Position numbers and translations under genes: made by a program. From NCBI GenBank assembly GCA_963576725.1, contig OY755240.1, forward strand, positions 56,544,633 to 56,608,632: 64,000 bases of DNA. The letters run 5' to 3'. Under the pieces are notes generated by a model. The model was given only the letters and a program-made list of their open reading frames with translations. It ran no database searches and had not been told where the DNA came from. The DNA is from Azorinus chamasolen. Its lineage: Eukaryota > Mollusca > Bivalvia > Cardiida > Solecurtidae. Below, in pieces: positions 1-10,800 of this stretch. Position 1 is the first letter of the stretch; every line of letters starts with the position of its first letter.

Positions 1-90
1 AGATTTTCCACTGATTGACCTCTCATAACAAAATACAGGTATATGAACTGAATATATAGCAACAGTGTCATAGTTCGATAACTGTTGTTA

Positions 91-521
91 TTATCCTCCC
101 AATTTGACCTGAGACTCGATTAAGTTTCGGTGTGTTTATCGGAATTGTTCGTAATACTCTGTGACAAAAAATAGCAAACCAAAAGCCCGTAATAATCATG
201 TTCCACGAGGATTGTACAGTAAAACCCTCTAATGCGATCACTTAATTAATAAACATGGCTGTCTTTATAAGTAGGTGCTTACTTAATGCAGGTCAAAAGT
301 TATGCAAAAAGCTCCTACAGGAGCTTTCTGCATTACTTTTGTCCTGTATTAAGCTACCACCTGCCTTTGACACTGTGAATTATATCCCTTTTTGCTGGTC
401 GCATTAGAGGGGGTTTACTGTATTCTTATAGCGCATTCTTATACCTTCGGAAATTTATTCGAAGATTACCGACGATAATACACGGAATATGCATGAGTCT
501 CAGGTCAAATTGGTAGGATAA
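91..521 (+). mobile_element. 430-bp element with TTATCCT ends, carrying a family 3a copy
   Basis: The ends TTATCCTCCCAATTTGACCT and its complement with one or two mismatches bound the unit. A family 3a element sits inside at 217-420 with TA on both sides. A near copy in the opposite orientation lies at 880-1308. Confidence 0.7.
217..420 (+). mobile_element. Family 3a element, nested
   Basis: CAGTAAAACCCTCTAATGCG to the complementary end, with TA at both flanks, central hairpin GCAGAAAGCTCCTGTAGGAG-type. Confidence 0.8.
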
Positions 522-592
522 TACTACTGTAATTTGGACTGTATATGAACTGAATGTATATAGCAACAGTGTCATAGTTCGATAACTGTTGT

Positions 593-845
593 TAACCCTT
601 CGCTTGCTATTCGCGTCAATATACCTACCTGTAAATAGTGAAGACCCAGATGAGACAGCTCCTGCAGGAGCTGTCTCATCAGGGTCTGCACTATTTACAA
701 GTTGATTGTGCCACCAGTGCACTCCACAGCAGTGCTTGCACAGCGAAATACTTGTACACAGTGAAGATATATGTAATTATACAACAGGGCATGGGTAAAG
801 AAGGAGTTTTAATGTGTTTTAAAATTCAGCAAGAGAAGGGTTAAT
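593..845 (+). mobile_element. Family 1c element
   Basis: TTAACCCTTCGCTTGCTATT to GAAGGGTTAA, with hairpin GATGAGACAGCTCCTGCAGG and its complement at about 647-690. The second copy is at 37012-37245. Confidence 0.75.
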
Positions 846-879
846 AATGAGTTCCCTAATAACAAAACATTGGCTTTTA

Positions 880-1308
880 TTATCCTACTAATTTGACCTG
901 AGACTCATGCATATTCCGTGTATTATCGTCGGTAATCTTCGAATAAATTTCCGAAGGTATAAGAATGTGCTATAAGAAAACAGTAAAGCCCCTCTAATGC
1001 GACCAGCAAAAAGGGGCGTAATTCACAGTAGCAAAGGCAGGTGGTAGCTTAATACAGGACGAAAGTTATGCAGAAAGCTCCTGGAGCTTTCTGTGTATTT
1101 TTTGTCCTGCATTAAGCAACCACCTGCTTATACAGACAGCCATGTTTATTCATTAAGTGGTTGCATTAAAGGGGTTTTATTGAACAATTCTCGAGGAACA
1201 TGATTATTACCAGCTTTTGGTTTGCTATTTTTTGTCACAGAGTATGACGAACGGTCCTCATAAACACGCCGAAATGTAATCGAGTCTCAGGTCAAATTGG
1301 GAGGATAA
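880..1308 (-). mobile_element. 430-bp TTATCCT-ended element, inverted copy with nested family 3a (981-1182)
   Basis: Reverse-oriented partner of 91-521. The nested family 3a is in the same place and relative orientation, so the nest predates the duplication. Confidence 0.7.
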
Positions 1309-1350
1309 TATACAGCACAACAATGCATATTTTGTTTTAATTTGTTAGCC

Positions 1351-1591
1351 TTAAATCCTTTGCTTCACAAAATACGCCTTTTCACGCCTTTGCAAACACT
1401 AACAGAGTCTGCCCAGATCAGATGACTCCTGTAAAAGCCGTCTGATCAGGGTCTGCTCTGTTTGCTAATATGAAATAATATAGATCTGATGGTAAAATTC
1501 CGGTTCCGCTTTGGTGAAAAATTGCCCTGTTTATAATATTCAACAAATTGATATTCATACATACATGATTATTCAAGGAGTAATGGGTTAA
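1351..1591 (+). mobile_element. Family 1b element
   Basis: Starts TTAAATCCTTTGC, ends TAATGGGTTAA; hairpin CAGATCAGATGACTCC with complement. It shares its last TTAA with the next element. Confidence 0.7.
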
Positions 1592-2051
1592 ACCTTTCCT
1601 TCATATACAGTAGAACCCCTCTAATGCAACCACTTAATGAATAAACATGAGTGTCTTTATAAGCAGGTGGTTGCTTAATGCAGGAAAAAAGTAATGCAGA
1701 AAGCTCCTAGGAGCTTTCTGCATTACTTTTTTCCTGCATTAAGTTACCACCTGCATAAAGCACCCAGAATTATACCTCTTTTAGATGGTCGCATTAGCGG
1801 GTTTTATACGGGGTTGTATACGCCTTTTCAGGCCTTGCAAACCAAGTAGACCCAGATCAGACGGCTCCTAGAGGAGCCGTCTGTTCAGGGTCTGCTCTGT
1901 TTACTTATGAAATAATATACATCTGATTCTGCTGTTTCTGACAAGGTTAAAAAACTCCTGTGCACATAATTATACCATTATAAGAAATCAGCAAATAAAT
2001 ATTCATGATGTTATCATTCATTTCATGAATATTAAACAGGTGAAGGGTTAA
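1588..2051 (+). mobile_element. Family 1b element interrupted by a family 3a element
   Basis: The family 1 end is broken after ATATA by a family 3a insert (1608-1816) and resumes with TATACGCC, giving a TA duplication. The outer element ends GAAGGGTTAA. Confidence 0.75.
1608..1816 (+). mobile_element. Family 3a element inside family 1b
   Basis: CAGTAGAACCCCTCTAATGC start, hairpin with TGCAGAAAGCTCCTAGGAGC apex, degenerate 3' end. Confidence 0.75.
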
Positions 2052-2234
2052 TACATGTACCGCTTATCGCTACGTGACTGATATTTGTAACAGCTTGGTT
2101 CCATATCAAATGCAAATACACTTGTGTTCAGGATCTCAGCTTTTTGCCATGTGCCCCATTAAATTCTGAAATTATTGAGCTTAACATAAGTTTAGAAATA
2201 GAGGAGTTGATGTTTATTTAGCAGGACGATGGAC

Positions 2235-2542
2235 TTAACCCTTTCCTCCATAGGCTATTTTTAGACTGAACCTCTTGGAATGAATCTACCCAAAAGGAGC
2301 ATTTACTAGAGAAAAGTAAAATTTTAGAATTTTGTAGTTTGAAACCATTGTGATAAATAGAGCATTTGCTCCTATAGGAGCAAATCGAGGGCTTGGTGCA
2401 AAACTATTCTAACTCCTTCACAAAGTGAAGGAGTTAGAATAGTTTTGCACCAAGCCCTCGAAATGCTCTATTTATGACAATGGTTTCAAGAAGTGATTAT
2501 TACAGAGGCGTAGAAAGGCGTATTTATGGACAAAAGGGTTAA
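2235..2542 (-). mobile_element. Family 2 element with nested family 5 hairpin
   Basis: TTAACCCTTTCCTCCATAGG start, AAAGGGTTAA end. The central GAGCAAATGCTC palindrome is split by a 75-bp insert (2386-2460) flanked by AAAT on both sides. Confidence 0.8.
2386..2460. mobile_element. Family 5, 75-bp near-perfect hairpin
   Basis: CGAGGGCTTGGTGCAAAACT through ACTCCTTCACAAAGTGAAGG to the exact complement. Target duplication AAAT (2382-2385 and 2461-2464). Confidence 0.85.
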
Positions 2543-2730
2543 ACCTTTCCCTCGTAGACCCAGATCAGATGGCTCCTTTACTTATAGTATATGTTTGCTT
2601 ATGACATGATAAAGATGTGAGTCTTCAGTTTTGTCAAAGCAAACCCTTGAATAGTTAACCTTACAAAAAATCAGCAATTAAATATTCATGATGTCATTGT
2701 TACATGAATATTGAACAGAGGAAGGGTTAA
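2539..2730 (+). mobile_element. Family 1b element, hairpin half lost
   Basis: TTAAACCTTTCCCTCGTAGA to GAAGGGTTAA. Shares TTAA with the elements on both sides. Confidence 0.7.
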
Positions 2731-2954
2731 CCCATTCCCACTTAGGCTATTTTTAGATCCAACCTCTTTCACTAAATCTACCAAAAAGGAGCATTTACTA
2801 GAGAAAAGGAATTTTTCAGAATTGTGTAGTTTTGAAACCATTGTGATAAATAGAGCATTTGCTGCTGTGGAGCGAATGCTCTATTTATCACAATGGTTTC
2901 ACAAAGTGACTTTTACAGAAGCGTCAAAAGGCGTCAATATGCGGGAATGGGCTA
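2727..2954 (-). mobile_element. Family 2 element
   Basis: TTAACCCATTCCCACTTAGG to GGGAATGGGCTAA, hairpin ATAAATAGAGCATTTGCTGC and complement. Confidence 0.75.
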
Positions 2955-4061
2955 AAGCACACAAAGTAACTAAGGTTTGCTTTCGCATCCAGAGAAATTG
3001 TCATCTGCAATATATGTCATATACTACACAGACTATAAGTAGATTTCTTCTAGTTTTCTTCCAAAAACCTTGATAGCATTGTCAAACAGATCATGACGAG
3101 ATGATTAGTTTCACAGCATTCTATCTGGATTCTGGATTCGCATTTGTCATCAAGAATTCTCTACAGGCGTGCAAAAAAAGTTCCTACCTAATATTCGTGA
3201 TGTCAGCTTTTTCTTACTGGTACATGAATACTGCTGAACAGGGAAAGGGTTAAGAGCAGTTTGCTACTTATTGCAAAAAACAATTATTGCAGAAGGCTTA
3301 TCTGCCTAACTCTCTTCTTGTATTAACTCTTTACATAGAAATGCCTTCTCATACCTTTTAAAACCCTTTCCTTCATATAAACGCATTTGCAAACCACAGG
3401 TGGAAGACACATTTGAGTCAGTATATGTATATATAGAAAGAAGGGATCCGATTTCAAAAGATCCAAATGATCTACTCCTCTACTTTAAATCCTTCGCACT
3501 GCAAGAAATGCACCGATTTTGATCAGATAAAAAGCTATTCTGTAAGCAAAGACATTTTTTTATTTGAATATGCAAAGATTTTTCCGGTCAAATTGGGGAT
3601 AAACTTAACACCGCATCAGAAACATGAGCAAAATGGCCCAAATCCGTTAGTCGGACACGACCTCGTCCCTGAGTGCAAACCGCTGACAGCCTTGACATGA
3701 TACGTCAAACACAAACTTATACGTCAAACACAATAAAATTTGGCATTCATATTAGCAAACAGGTTAGACCCAGATCAGACAGTTCCAGGTAAAACCTGTC
3801 TGATCAGGGCCTGCTCAGTTTGCTTATGAAATTATAATAGATCAGAGTCTACAGTTATACCAGTACCAAAACCTCCTATGTACATAAGCCATTATAAAAA
3901 AAATCGGCTGATGAATATTCATGATGTCATTATTTCTGACATGAATAGTGAACAGGGAAAAGAACATGGCCACCAGGATCACCGCTAAATTTCCATATAT
4001 TACAATAGGTAAAACTTTAAAAATCTTCTTCTCCAAAGAGAATGGTCCAATTTGAAAAGAG
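2955..4061. repeat. Truncated family 1 copies and unplaced sequence
   Basis: Family 1 tails end at 3253 (CAGGGAAAGGGTTAA); a head fragment lies at about 3320-3400 and a longer copy with hairpin at about 3753-3960. The rest (3410-3750) shows no repeat or exon signal that I recognise. Confidence 0.5.
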
Positions 4062-4290
4062 TTAACCCATTCCCTCATATTGATGCCTTTTGGCACCTCT
4101 GTAAAAGTCACTTTGTGAAATCATTGTGATAAATAGAGCATTTGCTCCATAGGAGCAAATGCTCTATTTATCACAATGGTTTCTACTCTACACAAATCTG
4201 AAAAATTTCTTTCCTCTAATAAATGCTCCTTTTTGGTAGATTTATTCAAAGAGGAAGGATCTAAAAATAGCCTATGAGGGAATGGGTTAA
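4062..4290 (+). mobile_element. Family 2 element
   Basis: TTAACCCATTCCCTCATATT to GGGAATGGGTTAA; hairpin ATAAATAGAGCATTTGCTCC with apex CCATAGG. Confidence 0.8.
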
Positions 4291-4303
4291 ACATGTTTAT
4301 ATA

Positions 4304-4475
4304 CAGTTGATTCTGTCTTAAGCGACCATCATAAATACGTCTAATTAAGGGTCTGTAATACAGGTGATAGTAATTCAGAAAGCTCCTGTAGGAGCTTTCT
4401 GCATTTCTTTTGCCCTGCATTAAGCAACTACATGCTTTAAAGATTCTCTGTCCAATCAATATAAGATCGCTTAGC
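4304..4475 (+). mobile_element. Family 3d element, 3' end lost
   Basis: CAGTTGATTCTGTCTTAAGC start, hairpin GCAGAAAGCTCC-TGTA-GGAGC-type at about 4374-4400. The expected ACAGGTTCTACTG end is absent. Confidence 0.65.
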
Positions 4476-4603
4476 CCTTTCCTTCATATATTAATGCATC
4501 AACTTTTCTAACAGATGGAGATGGAAGATTTGGGGTCCAAATATTGAGAATAACTGCTAATTAGGTTAAGTTAATACTATATCAGAGATTTTGCCACTTT
4601 CAG

Positions 4604-4826
4604 GTGCTGGGATAGCCACTGTAGTGATATCTTTTCTGTTCACGACATATTACAACGTAATCATCACCTGGTCATTCTACTACTTGTTCAGTTCATTCAC
4701 GTCCAAGGCCCTGCCCTGGTCCAACTGTGATCATGACTGGAACTCAGAGGCTTGTTTTGACAAGGGAGACAACTCATCTGTGATAAGACCCAACAACAGT
4801 GTGTCCCCTACTGAGGACTTCTATGA
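4604..4826 (+). CDS. SLC6 exon a: TM3 and extracellular loop 2
   Basis: Acceptor ttgccactttcag and donor gtgagt bound the exon. It enters with two bases completing a Gly codon (G|GT) and leaves after two bases of a Glu codon. It encodes [20 protein letters not shown] (TM3, with the paired Tyr found in the family's substrate site) and an EL2 with the conserved two-cysteine pair eight residues apart. Two N-x-S sequons follow in the DNSS and NNSV segments. Preceding exons were not found in bases 1-4603. Confidence 0.95.
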
Positions 4827-7800
4827 GTGAGTAGCAAATCTGAATGCTTCAATGCCAGGCATAGCCTCAAAACCAACCTCCCACTTATCTTATTAGTGCT
4901 TAACAGAGGGGATGATTTTTGTGCAGAAAGACAATTACCGTTAGTAAAACCTCTCTAAACTGGATGTTAAATATCAGTCTTGAAGACAGGTGGCAGCTTA
5001 ATGCAGGGTGAATGTCATGCAGAAAGCTCCTCTAGGAGCTTTCTGCATGACTTTCACCCTGCATTAAGCAGCCACCTGCATAAAAGTATCTAACTTCTTC
5101 TCTTCCAGAATTCCAGCTTAGAGGGGTTTTACTGTATTTGCTTATTGTCCCAGTTACAATAATATTAACCCTGATAGAGACCCATTTAACACATTTGTAA
5201 ACAGAGTAGACCCAGTTCAGACAGCTCCCATAGAAGCTGTCTAAACAGGGTCTGCTCTGTTTGCTTATGAAATAGTCAATACATGATACAATGGCAAGCG
5301 TTTCACACATACGTTTTGCATAGTTTTGCAAATGGAGTAGACCCAGATCAGATGACTCTTATTGGAGCCTTCTGATCTGGTACTGCTCTGTTTGCTTATG
5401 ACATGATACAGATCTGATTCTACAGTTTTTAAAAATTTGTTGAAGCAAAACATTCGCTTGAAAATTTTACATTTTAAAAATTCAACTAATAAATATGCAT
5501 GATGTCATCATGTTTACTTGAATATTGAACAGGTAAAGGATTAAACGACATCTGCTCTTAAACTCCAAAATAGAACTTGATAAAATTTCTTAGAAATGAT
5601 CCTTAGACTGTCTTCAATCGAAGTGAAATACATCGGACTGAACACTTTTGGAAGGTGAATAAAAACAGTCAACACAACACTGCAGGATCGTTTTGTTCTA
5701 CTTATTTGGAGTTCATTGTAGTTTTTTGGAAGATGTACAATTATCCCTTTCCCTCATATAAACGTGTTTTCACGCATTTGCAAACAGAATAGACCCAGAT
5801 CAGACGGCTCCTAGAGGAGCCCTCTGATCAGAGTCTGCTCTGTTTGCTAGTGGAATTTGAATAGTTCTGTTTCTTTGATTTCTAAAATGGCTACATGTTC
5901 CACCTTCAAGGTTTGATTGTTACTATTTTGTTCATGAATATTCAGTAGGTACTGAAGTTTGAAATAAATATAGAACAGGGAAAGGGTTAATATATCACTT
6001 GGCATAACGCGGGGAGTGATACAGGTCCATCATGACCCTCTTGTTATGTATTTTGTTATTATTTTTGCAATCATATACTAGTAGAACAATAAATATATAC
6101 CAGTCCAGTAATTAAGATAGTAGAAAATTAGAAGCAGTTGTCAATTTAATGAATATATTGTAATACTTTGTCTTATATCCCAGATATATGCCATGTCTCT
6201 GTCATTAACATTTATTTATTATGGTTTGTTAATAAACTTACACCTATATATTCATGTTTGATGTATGGAAAATCATGTATGCCATTGCATTAGCCCTTTC
6301 TCTGTTCTATGTTTGTTCCAAATTTCAATACCTACTGAATATTCATGAACAAAATAGTTATAATGAAATATGGAAGTCAAACATTGTAGCCTAATTTTAA
6401 AAAAGTTAAGCAAACAGGACTATCAAATTCCATTAGCAAATAGAGCAGACCCTGATTAGACGGCTCCGATACGTTTGATCTGAATCTACTCTTGTTTGCA
6501 AATGCGTGAAAAAAATATGAAGGAAAGGTCTTTAAAAGACGTACTGTCTTCACTGATAAAGTTAATTATAATGACATTTTCAATACAATGACATTTTTCC
6601 TGATGACAAATGTGGTTGTTGTATCTAGAGTTGACTTTAACCCTTTTCTCCATAAATACGCCTTTCTACGCCTCTGTAAAAGTCACTTTTTAAAACCATT
6701 GTGATAAATAGAGCATTTGCTCCTTAGGACATTCCTTTTCTTTAGTTAATGCCCCTTTTTGGTAGATTTATTCAAAGAGGTTGGATCTGAAAATAGCCTA
6801 TGAGGGAATGGGTTAAGAAAGTTCTTTTTCTGCAATTTCGGCAACGGAAAAAATCCTGTTGTTCATAATGCCATTGTAAAAATGTAGCTTGTTATTATTC
6901 ATACAGTCATTGTTTCTTCCATTAACCCTTTACTCCATAATACACCTTTCCATGCCTCTGTAAACAGAGTAGATCCAGATCAGACAACTCCTAGAGGATG
7001 TGGTGACCACTTTTCAGAGGATGTTGTGATCACTTTTTAGAATCGTCTCAAAGAGACGATTCTAAAGAGTTGTCACAACATAGAGTTTCATGGAGAAATG
7101 ACAATTTTAGTATTTACCTGTTGCTCTGAGTTAATCAAGTGCATAAAGGTAACCCTTTGCCTCCTGTAGGTGCAAAGTGATCAGGGTCTACACTGTTAGC
7201 TTATGAAATAATAAAGATCCCACAGTTTATTGTCAGCGGGTAAAAAATTTACTTGTTCATACACCACTACAATAATACAAGTAATTAATATGCATATAGT
7301 TATTATCTTTTACATGAATAGTCTTGATGTAAAGAGTTAACCCTTTCCCTCATAGGCTATTTTTAGATCCAACCTCTTTGAATAAATCTACCGAAAAAGG
7401 AGCATTATAACTAGAGAAAAGGAAAATGTTAGAATTTTGTAGTTTGAAACCATTGTGATAAATAGAGCATTTGCTCCTATAGGAGCAAATGCTGTATTTA
7501 TCACAATGGTTTCAACAAGTGACTTTTACAGAGGCATAGAAAGGCGTATTTATGGAGGAAAGGGTTATGTCTTCAGTCCCTTCATGGACATGTATTTTGC
7601 TGTCGTCTGCAAAAGGTGTTGCCTGATTAACTTTTCTTTGATTTCTATTAACCCTTACAGTGCCAGCATGTTGCCTTCCAGGCACATTTTCGTCTGCCTC
7701 TATTTTTAGAGTGTTTGATTGCGTCTGCTGACATCGAACAGAAACAAATTTGAGCAGACATTATTTTTTGTACAGCAAGATAAAGATAAATTGTTGAATG

Positions 7801-10800
7801 CTTTTTTATGAGGTTCGCAGAGTATAATAATTTACATTCGGTACCCTTGAATGATTTAAAGGTATCAGTAAATTTTCAAAGTAACAGCATATGAGATTTA
7901 TATGAGATTTAACTCTTTCCCTCATATAAACAATTTTTCATAAATTTGCAAACAGAGTAGACAATCTGACCAGGTGCTCTGTTTGCTTCAGACATACATG
8001 TAATACAGATCTAATTCTACTGTTTTTGTCAAAGCAAAAAATTCTTTTGTAAAGTTTACAAATTCAAGTAATAAATTACTTTCACCTTGCTTTAAACAGC
8101 CACCTGCCCTCATACCAACTAATTAACACAATTTAGTGTCCGTTATAGAGAGGTTTTACTGTAAATAGTTTGGATCCCGATGACTGTAACATCAAATAAC
8201 TTGGCGTCTCATCAGGATCCAAACTGTTTGATATTTTATTATTTTTTATTTTAAAGAAAAAGGAAGAAAAGTCAACAATGAAAATTGAAAGCAAATGACA
8301 AATTTTGCAGATGGCAACAGTTGGCATAGAAAGAGTGAAGTCTACATGTAATAGAACATCTGTTTTCTGTTTAACCCTTTCCCTCATATAAACGTGTTTT
8401 CACGCATCTGCAAACAGAGTAGACCCAGATCAGACGGCTCCTAGAGGATCCGTCTGATCAGGGTCTACTCTGTTTGCTAATAGAATTTCAAAGACCTTTG
8501 TCTTTACGTTCTAAAATGGCTACAATGCTCCACCTTCCATATTTCATAATAACCTTTTTGTTCATGAATATTCAGTAAGTATTGAAATCTGTAATAAACA
8601 TAAACAGGGAAAGGGTTAACTCGTGAAATTGTTTTATTCTGAGGATAATTGATTCTCAGCTCTCTCAGGGAAATTGATTGGCTGACTATTGCAAATAGTA
8701 TAGAACCAAATTAGTGGGCTATTCTTTTCTTAATGAAGAAAATATTCCAAAATAGGGAATTGATATAAATACATAAATACTTGAATTGCTCTGATCTAAT
8801 ATTTCGACCACTAAGGGCCTTTTTCAAAGATTATCATGTCAATATACACGTCACATTTTTGTTACATGCATTCAGCTGACTCTCTGACAATGTTTTTTGA
8901 AACAGAAATGAAAAACAAATGTACATTTAGATTTTAAGCAGATGACAAAATTTGCAGACAACACTTGCTCAGAGTGCATAAGGTTAATAATTGACTGATA
9001 TATCATATGTCTGTACTGTTTTATATGTGTGCCATAAATTTGAAATTTTCTTTCAGAGCAAGTGAGGTATACCAAGTACTGTCCCTAATTACAAAATTCA
9101 AAATTGAATGCTTTGATGTATACAATACAGTATATCCCCTCTAAACAGAACCTTAAAGTTAGTATAAATATTGGTCTTGGAGACAGGTGGCAGCTTAATG
9201 CAGGGTGAAAGTCATGCAGGGAGCTCCTCTAGGAGCTCTCTGCATAACTTTCATCCTCCAATAAGCAACCACCTTCCTAAAAGTATCTAAATTCTTCACT
9301 ACTAGAATTCCGGTTTAGAGGGGCTTTACTGAATATACATGTACATGTACTTACAGAGGGTTGGCTCCTTGCAGCTATGATAACAGTTTAAACCTTTCCC
9401 TGTTGAATATTCATGTAAGAAATAATTACATCATGAATATTAGTCTGATTATATTTTATTATAGCATATGAACACAGGAGGTTTTGATTATTTTTTATTA
9501 TAGCATATGAACACAGGAGGTTCTGGTTAATACAGCATCTGTAGAATTAGATGTATGTATATTATTTCATAAGCAGACAAAACCTTATCAAACAGTTCCT
9601 ACAGGAGCTGTCTGGTCTGGGTCTTCTCTGTTTGCAAAGGCATAAAAAAGCATTTATATGAGTGAAAATATTAACGCTTTACTTCATAGATATGCCTTAG
9701 CAGACAAAGTAGGTACATGTAACCCCATATCAGATGGCTGCCGTAGGAGCCATCTGATCACGGTCTGCTCTGTTTGCTTATGGTATAATATACTGTTAGA
9801 TCTTATTCCACAGTTTCTGCCATGGCCAAAACTCCTGTGTTCATATGCAATCATAAAAGTTAACCTGATCGATATTAATGATGTTATATATTCATGAAAT
9901 AATGGGTTTTTGCAAGGGCACCCTATCAGACACAGGAATAAAAAAAGGTGATAATTCAATGCAAGATGAATTCCCATTGGAGCTTTCCACATTATTTTCA
10001 TTCTGCGTTAACCCTTTCCTTCATATAAATGCCTTTTTGCGCATGTGCAAACAGAGTAGACCCAGATCAGATGGCTCCTATAGGAGCCATCTGATCTAGG
10101 TCTGCTCTGTTTGCTTATATGGTAATAAAGATAAGGTTCTACAGTTTCTGTTTAAACAATAATTTTTAATCTATATAATATTCATGATGGCATCATTTCT
10201 TTCATGAAAATTCATGGAGTAAAGGGTTAAGATGGTTTTACAATACATGTACATAAATTTGTGTTGTTTCAGGCGTCGCCTCCTAGAGAAGTCAGCGGGT
10301 ATTGACAGTCCAGGGGTACTGCAGTGGGACCTGACTCTAATTCTGTTGTTGTGCTGGATACTCGTATACTTCTGTATATGGAAGGGGCCAAAACTGACTG
10401 GAAAGGTTATACAATAGAAGTTGTCTTAACCCATTCCTTCATGCATATTCATGTAAGAAATAATGACATCATCAATATTAATTAGATTAATGTGCTTTAA
10501 TAGCTCATGGACACAGCAATTTTCTGTCTAGGCAGAAACTGTAGAATAATATCTATTTTTATATCATAAGCAAACAGAGCAGACCCTGACCAGACGGCTC
10601 CTATAGGAGCCGTCTGATCTGAATGTACTCTGTTTGCGAAGGCGTAGAAAGGCGTATTAAATTTATGGAGTAAAGGGTTAAAGACCATTAAAAAAGTAAA
10701 ATTATGGGTCTTTAACCCTTTACTACATGAAAATTAAGGTCAGAAATAATGACCTCATTAAAATTAATTTGATTAATTGTTATAATAGAACATGGACACA

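Noticed and set aside
2711..3073. 120-codon frame with a hydrophilic peptide
   Set aside because: The peptide is family 2 sequence; the same residues recur from other family 2 copies (4121-4459, 18673-19002, 30402-30770).
1..4603. SLC6 exons for TM1-TM2 (NVWRFPY-type motif)
   Set aside because: Not found in any frame; the interval is filled by identified repeats or unplaced sequence.
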